Origin: Lachnospiraceae bacterium
GTDB lineage: Bacteria > Bacillota > Clostridia > Lachnospirales > Lachnospiraceae
Direction of reading: 5' to 3'
DNA: 52,471 bases
Assembly: GCA_016281385.1 (NCBI GenBank)
Contig: JAEEIN010000152.1
Coordinates: 1 to 52,471, forward strand
Each line of letters starts with the position of its first letter. Within the stretch, counting starts at the first letter, position 1. This document shows positions 27,301 to 35,957 of this stretch, one piece after another. A program made the translations under genes and the position numbers. The notes below the pieces were generated by a model. That model saw only the letters and a list, made by a program, of their open reading frames with translations. It was not told where the DNA came from and ran no database searches.

Positions 27301-30130
27301 AGCTTACTTTACGGTTCAGCCAAAGGAGACTCTCAGAAAAGATGCATCTCCTTACAGAGAGACATTATCCATAGATATGACAAGTGTCGGTGGAGACATA
27401 TACACATTCACAGCCTCTGTTAATGTGGAAACAGGCTTCTATAGTTTTGAGGTCACTCCCGATTCTCTTGATTTTGGTACATTCCCTAAGGGATATAAGG
27501 CAAGCGGCGTTCCCACGCAGACTGCCACGATCACCAATACAGGTAATGTCCCTCTGGAGATAGACAATGATATATCCAAGACAAAAAGTGAAGAACCCTT
27601 TGTTTTAGATGACCTTACTACATACTGTCTTGCTCCCGGAGAGAGTACGACAGTGACTATCAGGATCGCCGAAGGTGCCGATCTTTACGAATATGCCCGA
27701 CTTAATGATAATAATGAATATACCATAGAGAAAAATGCTGATATTTCATTTAAGTGCGGAGATATGTCCACAAATAGAACGATCACACTAAGCTGCCACA
27801 TCATCGATCCCGACGAAGACAGCATCTGGATCGAAGCGATACCTGCGCAGACATATAACGGCACCGCACTTAAACCCGCAGTCAATGCATATTACCGTGG
27901 CGTGAAGCTTAGTGCCAAGGATTATACTGTAAGCTATAAGAACAACACCAATGCATACATATATGCTTCGGGTGATACTGATTTCAACCCTGCCAAAGCA
28001 CCTTCTGTGACTGTTAAGGGCAAGGGCAATTACACAGGAACTGTAACGGAATACTTCATCATCACTCCCCTTGACTTAAGTCAGGCAACGGCTCCCGATC
28101 TTACCTATGCATATACCGGTAAGGCTCAGTTTGGTAAGACGAAAGTCACATATCTCCTTAACGGTAAATCAATAACCCTTAAGGAAAACAAAGACTATTC
28201 ATACGTATGGGAATCAGGCAAAGATTATAAGGCTCCCGGAACATATACGACAACGATAACCTCCAAACCGGGAAGCAATTATGTCGGCATAAATACCTAT
28301 CAGGAAACTATCACTGAAGAAGGTGAGATCCTGATCTCAACGGTAAAGGTACCTTCTATACCGGATCAGAAATACACCGGTAAGTACAAAGTACTGAGCG
28401 GTATGCCCGTCGGCGACAAAGAAGAACCTGCCACAGCCAAAAACGGAAAGGCTTTCGATTTTACCCTTAAGAACAAGGCAGGAAAGGCTCTTAACTACGG
28501 TACGGACTATACTCTTACCATCGATAACAACAAAGAGATAGGTACGGCAGTAGTGACCATTTCAGGTGCGGGTATTTATGTGGGCTCACGCACAGTCACA
28601 TTCAAGATCACCGGCACAAAGCTCTCATCACTTAAGACGGAAGGCTTTGTAAAGAGTGTTCCCTACAACGGAAGGCTCCGCCCTCAGGCCATGCAATTCT
28701 ATTATGTTACAGGCAAGGGTAAAACCGCAGTCAGGCATTACCTTTATGAGGATATCGACTACACTGCCGCGTACCGAAATAATATAGAAATAGGTACAGC
28801 CACTGTGACCTACACAGGCATCGGAGCATATACCGGTACTGTTACAAAAACCTATAAGATCACAGGAACGGATATTAAGAAAGTTACGATCCCTAAGAAC
28901 TTTGGGGCAACCACCGGTAAGTTCGGAGACATTGTTTATACAGATGAGCAGTGCTATGACGCTAAGAAGGGCAATTTCATATATACGGGAGGTGCCTTTG
29001 AGGTGGCGGGTCCCGCAAATGCGGAAAGTTTGGCCGATAATTACGGCATTCAGCTCTATAGCTATGACAAAAAGACGGATACTAAAACATATTACCGAAA
29101 CGGTGTCGACTATATTGTGACATATAAGAATAACACTGATCCCGGCAAAGCGACCGTGACATTTACAGGTATCGGACGTCTGTCGGGAAGTGTGAGCAAG
29201 ACCTTTAATATCTCACCCTACAATATAAAGGATAATAAGGGCAATCGTATAAGCGTGGAACTAAACGGTGGCCCTGAGTTTAAGTATGTAAAGGGCGGAG
29301 TACAAGCAGACTGCACCGTTACTTACACAGGTTTTGACCCTGAAACTTCTTCATGGCTTACAACTCCTCTTAAGGACTGTACCAACGATAAGAAGGGAAG
29401 CGGTTATGTCCGCAGTTACAATAAATATACCAATATGGTATCCACGGCAAACAAGAAAGCTGCTGTCATCATTAAAGGTAAGGGATCGTTTACAGGTACA
29501 CTTGCACCCATCGAATATATCATAAACGGAGCAGATATCTCTACCGATGCCGCCATCACGGCAACTGATATCGCATGGCAGGAGAAGTCCGGGATCTGCA
29601 AGCCCCAAATAAACGTCATGGACATAAATTCCGGAAAGGTGCTGCAGGCAGGAACCGATTATAAGAAGGCCATCAAGTATACATATAAGAATGCAACAAC
29701 GATCAAAGAAAAGGGCAGCACTGCTTTAGTAAGCCGCGCAGCCGGAGATGAAGTAAAGGATAAAGATATCGTTCCAAAGAATACGGTGATAACGGCTACA
29801 GTTACCGGAATCAACAGTTACTTCGGAACATTTTCAACCGATTTCCGCTTTATCGACAAAGACCTTGATCTGTCAAAAGCTGTCATTACCATCAAATCAC
29901 AGGTCTATACCGGAAAGCCCATCGAATTAAAGAACAGCGATATCAGCTTCAAGATTAACGGCGAAGAGAAGACACTTACTCTCGGATCCGACTATGAGAT
30001 CATTTACGATCAAAGCGGCTATACCAAGATAGGAACCTATACGGTAACCATCAGAGCCAAGAATGGTAATGAAAATGGCTACGGCAACAAAAAGACCGTA
30101 ACCTTCAAGATCAATGCCAAATCATTTTAG
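24299..30130 (+). CDS. Giant secreted repeat protein (beta-helix-like modules, ASH-type and MBG-type repeats)
   Basis: 1,943 residues. Signal peptide at 1-31 (LLATAMAAVLLVSSMPANVYA), then a Glu/Ser-rich acidic linker. Module A (~75-340) has repeated strands ending in GG turns (ITGG, IQGG, IKGG), suggesting a right-handed beta-helix or Cthe_2159-like carbohydrate-binding fold. Three Ig-like ASH-type domains follow (~345-655; LDFGTYKRAYDG, LDFGRKTIGYEN). Module A is then repeated at ~663-935 and followed by two more ASH-type domains (~937-1170). The rest (~1175-1943) is a series of MBG-type units with YTGTVT-like turns (GKGNYTGTVTEYFIITP). No LPxTG, SLH or cell-wall binding signal is seen at the C-terminus (TVTFKINAKSF), so it is probably released or held non-covalently. 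A strong AAAGGAG site precedes the ATG. A function in surface binding is inferred only. Confidence 0.88.
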   Translation: MKRKRGIIGRLLATAMAAVLLVSSMPANVYAEEKEDVSLNEYLSSEETLEESEAEEISDSEEILMLDTVGTLSGEVFASELIDGCKYYLIGDTTIIIQENDNKKLGNIHTLNNEQYCLTFKGSNKGKLTFTDNICNNDSYFSDKTPLKIEGGTIECLFLRSASDIIITGGRLKAQIIEALEGASIEIQGGYIECSNGITSLGSTLFGKNITITGGEVYSYSRLDTAYSYYGPAAIEATDTLSITGGFVYGETTYSAEYDSAVTYGLRAPKYIIKGGAYVTAKAPLSTYNKYSTAFADGTITTEDMAITDPTTNESVTISDDGTKLIDVDGNVAKEVHFEPATITYAITTDKSDGVTFETTGQGDAAPFETITVSNSASGPVTLKNAFLKTGTSFEIKDFSETRLLPGGTFTFTVKPKELLPKGSYKDTLTITTDMDDVTAVIPLSYTVNQGVRKLQASPKTLDFGTYKRAYDGTYSVTDKIVTIKNTGTSTVTLDTTVTLDDYEITYPADTELAVDETAELTIKPKTGLAVGNHDAVLFFKTTNGLQESVNLKLNVVDHVYNITADKEKLDFGRKTIGYENAPAEKTIKLTNKGTAVVTLIMPTSISFDISTTAEDLSIAPGKSIDLKIRPKIGLTHSFDENLEISTLEGASSMIRLLFDAEYFLSGYVNASDLVDNARYVLAGDTTINIEAGDDKTIDSISDESTYNLTIRGSNAGKLKVSGDGGIDIFSGTSEDGKFKYKNKLIITGGTLDCHCLISNGDIMILGGKIYAHKLDSDQGDIVISAGSVSALIYDDIAAIDGKNVIITGGELYCESYASTRDKSSATIWADKSISFKGGYANVINKYDLPGDYSFALKSPEISIGEDAFITATTSNGSEAIYTDKITVADSLKATDLVTGETVIVAAEGSEHGGHLINTSGNLVTSVRFEKDDTTTDLTLSTSEVDFGTMYEGFEVPAARKILVTNTGTAPVTLPAVTSDTDDSHFSVGSYSDDILLPGQSAYFTVQPKETLRKDASPYRETLSIDMTSVGGDIYTFTASVNVETGFYSFEVTPDSLDFGTFPKGYKASGVPTQTATITNTGNVPLEIDNDISKTKSEEPFVLDDLTTYCLAPGESTTVTIRIAEGADLYEYARLNDNNEYTIEKNADISFKCGDMSTNRTITLSCHIIDPDEDSIWIEAIPAQTYNGTALKPAVNAYYRGVKLSAKDYTVSYKNNTNAYIYASGDTDFNPAKAPSVTVKGKGNYTGTVTEYFIITPLDLSQATAPDLTYAYTGKAQFGKTKVTYLLNGKSITLKENKDYSYVWESGKDYKAPGTYTTTITSKPGSNYVGINTYQETITEEGEILISTVKVPSIPDQKYTGKYKVLSGMPVGDKEEPATAKNGKAFDFTLKNKAGKALNYGTDYTLTIDNNKEIGTAVVTISGAGIYVGSRTVTFKITGTKLSSLKTEGFVKSVPYNGRLRPQAMQFYYVTGKGKTAVRHYLYEDIDYTAAYRNNIEIGTATVTYTGIGAYTGTVTKTYKITGTDIKKVTIPKNFGATTGKFGDIVYTDEQCYDAKKGNFIYTGGAFEVAGPANAESLADNYGIQLYSYDKKTDTKTYYRNGVDYIVTYKNNTDPGKATVTFTGIGRLSGSVSKTFNISPYNIKDNKGNRISVELNGGPEFKYVKGGVQADCTVTYTGFDPETSSWLTTPLKDCTNDKKGSGYVRSYNKYTNMVSTANKKAAVIIKGKGSFTGTLAPIEYIINGADISTDAAITATDIAWQEKSGICKPQINVMDINSGKVLQAGTDYKKAIKYTYKNATTIKEKGSTALVSRAAGDEVKDKDIVPKNTVITATVTGINSYFGTFSTDFRFIDKDLDLSKAVITIKSQVYTGKPIELKNSDISFKINGEEKTLTLGSDYEIIYDQSGYTKIGTYTVTIRAKNGNENGYGNKKTVTFKINAKSF

Positions 30131-30138
30131 TCACAAAG

Positions 30139-30166
30139 AAAGGGCTTCCGAAAACGGAAGCCCTTT
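30139..30166. terminator. Bidirectional terminator between giant surface gene and tRNA-Pro
   Basis: Perfect 12-bp stem AAAGGGCTTCCG (30139-30150) / CGGAAGCCCTTT (30155-30166) with an AAAA loop. On the plus strand it ends in TTTT; on the minus strand it is followed by TTTCTTTG. It serves both the plus-strand surface protein and the minus-strand tRNA. Confidence 0.9.
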
Positions 30167-30175
30167 TAAAATTCA

Positions 30176-30249
30176 TCGGAGTGACGTGATTCGAACACGC
30201 GACCTCCACGTCCCGAACGTGGCGCTCTACCAAACTGAGCCACACCCCG
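30176..30249 (-). tRNA. tRNA-Pro (anticodon CGG)
   Basis: Minus-strand 74 bases with a 7-bp acceptor stem CGGGGTG/CACTCCG (one G-U) and discriminator A. The D-arm contains GGCTCAGTTTGGTAGAGC. The anticodon arm is CCACG-TTCGGGA-CGTGG, giving anticodon CGG, and the T-arm carries GTTCGAATC. The terminal CCA is not encoded. A sigma-A promoter lies directly upstream and a terminator downstream, so it is an independent single-gene unit. Confidence 0.95.
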
Positions 30250-30271
30250 ATCTGTCTTTACAACAAAGGAA

Positions 30272-30300
30272 ATTGTACCCTAGACCACTATTTTTGTCAA
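30272..30300 (-). promoter_or_regulatory. Sigma-A promoter of tRNA-Pro
   Basis: On the minus strand TTGACA (30295-30300), 17-base spacer, TACAAT (30272-30277). The -35 overlaps the last codons of the ABC ATPase gene (ending at 30297). Confidence 0.88.
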
Positions 30301-31079
30301 GATTGGTAATTCTTAAGAAACTGTCTGGTCCTTTCCTGTTTTGGATTTAAGAATACTTCGTCGGGGGTTCCCTCTTCACAGACGATACCGTCATCCATGA
30401 AAATGACCTTATCGGAAACGTCACGGGCGAAGTTCATTTCGTGGGTAACGATGATCATGGTCATCTTACAATCCGCAAGCTCCTTCATTACCTTAAGTAT
30501 TTCACCGGTAAGCTCGGGATCGAGAGCGGAAGTGGGTTCGTCAAAACAAAGAATATCGGGTTCAAGGGCCAGCGCCCTTGCAATGGCAACTCTTTGCTGC
30601 TGACCGCCGGAAAGCTGATGGGGGTAATTTTCCATTCTGTCGGAAAGTCCCATCTGATCCAATAGTCCCTTTGCATGTGTTTCTATATCAGCAAGGATCT
30701 GCTTCTTGTTTTCTTTGTAATCAGGTCTCTTTTTAGCCTGCAGCTGCTTTGCTAACATTACGTTCTCCAAAGCCGTGTACTGGGGAAAAAGATTAAAGGA
30801 CTGGAAAACAAGACCGAAATGAAGTCTGTTCCTTCTTATATTCTCTTCTTTTAAATATTCGTCGTTCTCTCCGTCAAAAATGATGTCGCCGTTTACCCTG
30901 ATAATGCCGCTGTCGGGCTTTTCAAGAAAGTTGATACAGCGAAGAAGTGTTGTTTTTCCGCTTCCGGAGGAACCGATGATGGAAAGGACTTCGCTTTTGT
31001 TTAGGCTGAAATTTATATCCTTTAATACGCTTGTATCTTCAAAGGATTTATTGATATGTTCTACGCGTAAGATCTCCAT
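30297..31079 (-). CDS. Polar amino acid ABC transporter, ATP-binding protein (GlnQ type)
   Basis: Cytoplasmic ATPase that powers amino acid import with the permease and binding protein encoded upstream. Of 260 residues, Walker A is GSSGSGKT at 36-43, the Q-loop is in FQSFNLFPQ, the ABC signature is LSGGQ at 156-160, Walker B is ILCFDEP (176-182) and the switch His lies in [13 protein letters not shown]. The PAAT family consensus ([19 protein letters not shown]) is complete. It lies eight bases after the permease gene, the third gene of a three-gene operon. The substrate class (polar amino acids) follows from the family; the exact amino acid cannot be told. Confidence 0.95.
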   Translation of the reverse strand: MEILRVEHINKSFEDTSVLKDINFSLNKSEVLSIIGSSGSGKTTLLRCINFLEKPDSGIIRVNGDIIFDGENDEYLKEENIRRNRLHFGLVFQSFNLFPQYTALENVMLAKQLQAKKRPDYKENKKQILADIETHAKGLLDQMGLSDRMENYPHQLSGGQQQRVAIARALALEPDILCFDEPTSALDPELTGEILKVMKELADCKMTMIIVTHEMNFARDVSDKVIFMDDGIVCEEGTPDEVFLNPKQERTRQFLKNYQS

Positions 31080-31087
31080 GGTCTCTC

Positions 31088-31774
31088 CTATCTGAAAAAG
31101 TCAAGTTTCTTCTCGAGGCGGCTAAGTAAAACAGTTAAGATGCCGTTGAAGACGAGATAGTAAACCGCGGTGAAAAACAAAGGCCAGATGGCACCGGAAA
31201 TACCCTGGGAACCTTTAAGGAAGGACTGTCCCGCCCAGATGATCTCCTGAAGAGCGATGATACGGGCAAGTGATGTGTCCTTAACCAGGGTAAGTACTTC
31301 GTTTGACATGGGAGGAACGATCCTCTTTATCATCTGAAGGAGTTTGACCTTAAAGAAGATCTCGGATCTTGACATACCGAGAACAAGTCCGGCTTCGTCC
31401 TGACCTTGAGGGATGGCCTGAATTCCCGCTCTGTAGATCTCGGAAAAATAACAGGCATAGTTGATGATAAAGGCAACGGCGGAAGCGACAAATCTGCCGC
31501 CTTCGCCACCGCCCCAGATAGGATTGTTAAGTACAAGTCCGGGAAAATAGTAGATTATCAAAAGCTGGATCATAAGGGGAGTACCCCTTACAAGCCAGAT
31601 AAGAAGCTTAAAAAATCCTTTCACCGGGAGGATCTTGGACATGGATCCGAAACAGATCAGAAGTCCGAGAGGGATCGCTCCGAGAAGAGTAAGCGCAAAT
31701 AATTTAAGAGTCTGTAAAAATCCCGTATTTAATGAATTAACTACTATGGGAAACTGTTCAAAAAATAAACTCAC
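31088..31774 (-). CDS. Polar amino acid ABC transporter, permease
   Basis: A 228-residue inner-membrane component of the HisM/GlnP type. Membrane helices are visible near the N-terminus ([20 protein letters not shown]), with the family stretch [20 protein letters not shown]. The EAA-type coupling loop is [29 protein letters not shown], which should contact the ATPase next door. [20 protein letters not shown] follows, a typical PAAT feature. It lies between the binding-protein gene (12 bases away) and the ATPase gene (eight bases away). A single permease gene suggests a homodimer. Confidence 0.94.
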   Translation of the reverse strand: MSLFFEQFPIVVNSLNTGFLQTLKLFALTLLGAIPLGLLICFGSMSKILPVKGFFKLLIWLVRGTPLMIQLLIIYYFPGLVLNNPIWGGGEGGRFVASAVAFIINYACYFSEIYRAGIQAIPQGQDEAGLVLGMSRSEIFFKVKLLQMIKRIVPPMSNEVLTLVKDTSLARIIALQEIIWAGQSFLKGSQGISGAIWPLFFTAVYYLVFNGILTVLLSRLEKKLDFFR

Positions 31775-31786
31775 CTAAAACCCCTT

Positions 31787-32572
31787 TTACTGCTCGATCA
31801 CAGCAGCCTGTACACCATACTTTTTAGCGGTCTCCATCATGGAACCGTCGTCATAGCTTGCCTTGAAGAATTTGTTAAGTTCTTCAACAAGATCGGATCC
31901 TTTACGGAAGCCGACACCGTATTCTTCATTATTTAAGCCGATGGTGTAGGTAAGATCTGCGTAGCTTGTTCCTTCACCGACCATAGCTGCTGCCATGAGA
32001 GAATCGATAACAGCTGCATCGGAGGTTCCTGCCGCAACTTCCATAAGAGCATTTGCCTGGCTTGAAACCTCTGTGTAGGAAAATCCGTTTGCTTCTGCTT
32101 CTGCGGCTCCGGCACTTCCTGCCTCAACTGCGAACTGAAGGGTGGATAAAGAAGCAACATCGGGATACTGATCTGCAACATCCTTGGGAAGAACAACGAT
32201 CTGAGCGTTGTTGCAGTAAGGCTTTGAGCAGTCCATTGCGGAAGTAACTTCGTCAGTAAGTGTCATTCCGTTCCAGATACAGTCAACTGTGTTTCCGTTT
32301 AACTCCATAACCTTGTTGTCCCAGTCGATCTCAACGAATTCAACGTCTACGCCGAGACTCTTTGCAAAAGCAACCGCAAGATCTGCATCAAATCCGATCC
32401 AGTTACCGTTTTCATCCATGTAATCCATGGGCTCGAAGTTTGTGATACCTACCACAAGCTTACCCTTTGCCTTGATGCTTGCAAGCTCGGAATCCGAGGA
32501 AGCCTTCTTTCCGCAGGCAGCCATTGAAACCACCATAACAACACATAAAACCAATGCCAAAAACTTTTTCAT
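31787..32572 (-). CDS. Polar amino acid ABC transporter, substrate-binding lipoprotein
   Basis: A 261-residue extracellular binding protein (SBP_bac_3). It has a lipoprotein signal MKKFLALVLCVVMVVSMAAC with lipidated Cys20. Then comes the family start LVVGITNFEPMDYMDENGNW, GFDADLAVAFAKSLGVDVEF, and the hinge element NTVDCIWNGMTLTDE. The substrate pocket normally contains an Arg and Asp; the present residues do not identify a specific amino acid. It is first in the operon, with an AAAAGGAG ribosome binding site and a clear sigma-A promoter at 32,610-32,638. Confidence 0.93.
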   Translation of the reverse strand: MKKFLALVLCVVMVVSMAACGKKASSDSELASIKAKGKLVVGITNFEPMDYMDENGNWIGFDADLAVAFAKSLGVDVEFVEIDWDNKVMELNGNTVDCIWNGMTLTDEVTSAMDCSKPYCNNAQIVVLPKDVADQYPDVASLSTLQFAVEAGSAGAAEAEANGFSYTEVSSQANALMEVAAGTSDAAVIDSLMAAAMVGEGTSYADLTYTIGLNNEEYGVGFRKGSDLVEELNKFFKASYDDGSMMETAKKYGVQAAVIEQ

Positions 32573-32609
32573 AATAAAATGATCTCCTTTTATACTTTAG
32601 TGCGATAGC

Positions 32610-32638
32610 ATATTATCACAATAAACCGTTTCTGTAAA
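32610..32638 (-). promoter_or_regulatory. Sigma-A promoter of the amino acid transporter operon
   Basis: On the minus strand TTTACA (32633-32638), 17-base spacer, TAATAT (32610-32615). It reads into the binding-protein gene about 38 bases downstream. Confidence 0.8.
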
Positions 32639-32660
32639 GAAAAACGGCCATGATGGGCAT

Positions 32661-32691
32661 AAAAAGATCCGGCAGTTATGCCTGCCGGATC
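32661..32691 (-). terminator. Terminator of the EAL-domain gene
   Basis: Minus-strand stem GATCCGGCAG/CTGCCGGATC (arms 32666-32675 and 32682-32691 on the plus strand), 6-base loop, followed by TTTTTATG. It separates the phosphodiesterase gene from the amino acid transporter promoter. Confidence 0.88.
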
Positions 32692-32700
32692 CATACTGTT

Positions 32701-34617
32701 TTAAGTTTTATTTTGCGTCATTATAAATTCAAGGAATCTATCCTCTGAAACGGGCTTTGAGAAGTAATAACCCTGAATGAACCTGCAGCCGATCTCCTGA
32801 AGCTGCTCGGTCATTTCCCGGGTTTCGGCGCCTTCGGCCACTATCTCAAGATCGTCTCCCAAAAACATGTCCGTAAGCTTCGGAAGAATGTACTCGGTAC
32901 TGTCGAAATAGCTCCAGACAATGGACTTGTCGATCTTAACTATTTGGAAAGGAAGGGAAAGGATATTGATGAGATTGGAAAATCCCGTTCCGTAATCATC
33001 AAGCGAGAAGGAAGCCCCCGCAACAAGAAGGGAATTCATCAAGGTATTCAGATCCTTCGTATCCGTCATTGCAGTTTCGGTAATCTCAAAATTGAACCTC
33101 GACATATCCACATGATATTCGTTTGCAATGGCAATGAGTTCATCAGCCAGTCCCTTGTGCATACACTGTATGGGAGAGAGATTGATCTCTATGTATTTAA
33201 GTCCCAAAGCCTCCATGTCTGTTTTGCTTATAAACTGGCAGACCTTTCGAAATACCTGCAATCCCAGACGAAGAATGGAACCGTCCTCTTCAGCTATGGG
33301 AATAAACTGATCCGGGAAGATGAGACCGTATTTCGGATGATCGATCCTTACCAATGCTTCCGCAGAAATAAAACGTGCCGAATCCCTGTCATATATTGGC
33401 TGATAATAAACCGTAAGAGAATCGTTGTCCAATGCTTCGTGGAATATATCGCGAAGCCGCTTGTTGTTCTTGATCTTCTCAAAGACATCCTCGTCTATTG
33501 AGCAAACGGCGGAAGATTCATTTTTAATCGCTTTGTCGATGGAATAGAATAAAGCTTCCTCTAGCTCAAATACGTCATCGCATTTAACATCGGGCTTTAA
33601 GGTTGCGATCCTTAACTGGAACCTTACATGATCGTCACCAAACTGAAGATCTTTTGAAAAATAATCGATGAGCCAGTCAATAAGGGGCTGCGGATCTTTA
33701 TCTTTCTCCATAGTAAAAACAAAACGTCCCTGCATCATATAAAAGGGGATCGCATCCTTGATGTTGCGAACAAGCTTAATACCGATCCTGTTAAGCATCT
33801 TTTCCATTTTCTTATCGCCGTAAATGGAGCGGATATTATAGAAATTCGCAAAGCCGATGATAACCTGCTGAACTGGTTGTTTCATACGGATCCGTTCACC
33901 AACATATCGTTCAAAGCCAAAGCGGTTATAAGTCCTCGTCATCTGATCCTTGTCGTATTCGGGATTCTGCATCGACAGGAACATGATTGCGATACTCGTG
34001 CTCATTGAAATATTGACAAGAAGGATATAGGGAGTAAATGTGATCTGCCAGAAAGCACATACCAATACAATTATCGTGGAAAGATAAATACTCCATTTTT
34101 CCTTGAGGGGTATCTCGCGGCGATGAGCGATGACAAATCCCAATCCGGCCAGAATATAGATGAAAACGTAAGCATAGGAAAGGTAATAGTAGTATGCACC
34201 GCGCTGATATCCGTTTTCTTTACTTACGGTAAAAAAGATACCGGTGAATATATTGATAAGAAGAACTGCGTCCGCAGCATAAAAAGGGATCTTAAAGATA
34301 TTTCCTTCGCTATAGGCCGCCTGGGCGCGCTCCCTTGCGGTAACGCGGCAGTAAAGATAAAAGAAGAAAAACAAAGCGATCATGCACTGGAAATAGAGCA
34401 TGTTTGAAATCATCATGAGCCATACGGGGTAGGTTTCGTATCTAGTGCTGATATAAGAAGCGATAAGATCGGTGATAATGCACAACAGATCAACCCTTAT
34501 CAGATAACCGAAGAAACGGTTCTTCAATAAGGGTAAGGATCTCTGCAGATGGTAAAAGACCATAAACAGAAACATCATTAAAAGTGCAATAAGTTCATAT
34601 TGTGGATCCCAAAGCAT
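32701..34617 (-). CDS. Membrane-bound EAL-domain c-di-GMP phosphodiesterase with degenerate GGDEF
   Basis: A 638-residue protein. Residues 1-~215 hold about seven membrane helices. A GGDEF-like domain follows (~222-380), but its signature has decayed to MQGRF (295-299), so diguanylate cyclase activity is not expected; it may act as a sensor or GTP-binding module. The EAL domain (~385-632) keeps the catalytic set: EAL at 420-422, Asn479 (IEINLSP), Glu511 (FEITETA), Asp540-Asp541 (LDDYGTGFS), Lys561 (KIDKS), Glu595 (AEGAE) and Gln615 (IQGYYFSKP). It should therefore hydrolyse c-di-GMP. It is a single-gene unit with its own terminator and a GGGGGA ribosome binding site. The signal sensed by the membrane part is unknown. 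Confidence 0.92.
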   Translation of the reverse strand: MLWDPQYELIALLMMFLFMVFYHLQRSLPLLKNRFFGYLIRVDLLCIITDLIASYISTRYETYPVWLMMISNMLYFQCMIALFFFFYLYCRVTARERAQAAYSEGNIFKIPFYAADAVLLINIFTGIFFTVSKENGYQRGAYYYYLSYAYVFIYILAGLGFVIAHRREIPLKEKWSIYLSTIIVLVCAFWQITFTPYILLVNISMSTSIAIMFLSMQNPEYDKDQMTRTYNRFGFERYVGERIRMKQPVQQVIIGFANFYNIRSIYGDKKMEKMLNRIGIKLVRNIKDAIPFYMMQGRFVFTMEKDKDPQPLIDWLIDYFSKDLQFGDDHVRFQLRIATLKPDVKCDDVFELEEALFYSIDKAIKNESSAVCSIDEDVFEKIKNNKRLRDIFHEALDNDSLTVYYQPIYDRDSARFISAEALVRIDHPKYGLIFPDQFIPIAEEDGSILRLGLQVFRKVCQFISKTDMEALGLKYIEINLSPIQCMHKGLADELIAIANEYHVDMSRFNFEITETAMTDTKDLNTLMNSLLVAGASFSLDDYGTGFSNLINILSLPFQIVKIDKSIVWSYFDSTEYILPKLTDMFLGDDLEIVAEGAETREMTEQLQEIGCRFIQGYYFSKPVSEDRFLEFIMTQNKT

Positions 34618-34733
34618 TCTTTTTCCCCCGACTGATGCTTAAATACATTCCAAAAGTATGATTTTCCGAAAGAAAAGCATACTTAGTTAATTAAGTATAC
34701 AAAAGAACACTAATCCAATTATTAACGAAAAGG

Positions 34734-35957
34734 CTATTTTTCGTCTGTAACGCGGAAAATATAGAATTTAAGATAGAAGCTCTCGTCCGCTGCCCATAAA
34801 ATGGGATGATCGCAGGCCTGTGTGCGGAATTCGACCTGAGTCAATCTCTTATGCACCGCTTTGGCAGCCTGGCCTATGGTCTGAGAAAAGAGTTCCTCGG
34901 TCATGAAATGTGAGCAGGAGCAGGTAGCAAGGTAACCGCCGTCTTTTACAAGACGCATTCCCTTCATATTGATCTCACGATATCCCTTGATGGCATTTTT
35001 CGTAGCTTCCCGTGATTTTGTAAACGCCGGAGGATCGAGAATAACAACATCGTAACTCTCTCCCGCTTCAAAAAGCTTCGGAAGTTCATCAAGTACATCG
35101 GCGCAGCGGAATTTAACCGTATTTTCAAGATGGTTTCTTTTTGCATTTTCCGTTGCCTGAGCTACTGCAAATTCTGAAATATCAAGACCGGTAACATCGG
35201 TGGCGCCGGCGATACCTGCATTTAATGCAAAGGTTCCCATATGTGTGAAACAGTCAAGGACCTTTTTGCCCTTGCAGATCCTCTGCATCGCAAGGCGGTT
35301 ATATTTCTGGTCTAAAAAGAAACCGGTCTTCTGTCCGTTTACCACATCCACCATATAATGAACGCCGTTTTCGACGATATCAACGTTTGTGTCAAATTCG
35401 GGTCCGATGAAACCCTTGTAAGGAAGCATTCCTTCCTTTTTGCGAACCGGCGCGTCGGAACGCTCGTAAACTCCGCGGATCTCAAAGCCGTCTTCTGCAA
35501 GGAGCTCTTTAAGTATGTCAACGATCATGGGTTTTAAACGATCCATTCCAAGGGCGAGAGATTCGACCACCAATACATCGCTGTATTTGTCGATCACTAG
35601 TCCCGGAAGAAAGTCCGCTTCACCAAAGATCAGGCGGCAGCAGTTTAAATCCTCAAGGGGCATTACGCTCTTACGATATTCCCATGCGTTCTTGACTCTC
35701 ATACGAAGAAAAGCTTCGTCAATTACCTGATCGGCCTTTCTTGTGAGCATTCGGATACGGATCTTGGAATTTTGATTTATAAAGCCGGCTCCCATGGGAT
35801 ATCCGTCAAAGTCGTGGACCCTCACTATATCACCGTTTTTGAAGGTTCCGGTGATGGATTCTATTTCATTATCGTAGATCCAGGCGCCGCCGGCCTTGAT
35901 GGTACGGCCTTCGCCCTTTTTTAAAACTGCTGTTGAATTGGTTATAAGATCAGTCAT
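34734..35957 (-). CDS. RlmI-family rRNA methyltransferase (PUA plus SAM domain)
   Basis: A 407-residue class I SAM-dependent methyltransferase that probably makes a 5-methylcytosine in 23S rRNA. The N-terminal PUA domain (1-~75) contains KKGEGRTIKAGGAWIYDNEI. The middle EEHEI domain precedes GQKTGFFLDQ (208-217). The SAM-binding motif is LDCFTHMGTFALNA (234-247), the catalytic loop LDPPAFTKS (307-315), and a CSCSHFM segment holds the likely nucleophilic cysteine. It overlaps the preceding membrane-protein gene by eight bases (ATGACTGA), so it is co-translated with the two paralogous membrane proteins, an unusual partnership. The exact target base is inferred from E. coli RlmI. Confidence 0.88.
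   Translation of the reverse strand: MTDLITNSTAVLKKGEGRTIKAGGAWIYDNEIESITGTFKNGDIVRVHDFDGYPMGAGFINQNSKIRIRMLTRKADQVIDEAFLRMRVKNAWEYRKSVMPLEDLNCCRLIFGEADFLPGLVIDKYSDVLVVESLALGMDRLKPMIVDILKELLAEDGFEIRGVYERSDAPVRKKEGMLPYKGFIGPEFDTNVDIVENGVHYMVDVVNGQKTGFFLDQKYNRLAMQRICKGKKVLDCFTHMGTFALNAGIAGATDVTGLDISEFAVAQATENAKRNHLENTVKFRCADVLDELPKLFEAGESYDVVILDPPAFTKSREATKNAIKGYREINMKGMRLVKDGGYLATCSCSHFMTEELFSQTIGQAAKAVHKRLTQVEFRTQACDHPILWAADESFYLKFYIFRVTDEK

Noticed and set aside
34679-34698. ATACTTA/TAAGTAT inverted repeat upstream of the EAL gene as its promoter or operator
   Set aside because: A TATACT -10 is present but no -35 lies at a suitable distance and the repeat is AT-rich, so chance cannot be excluded.
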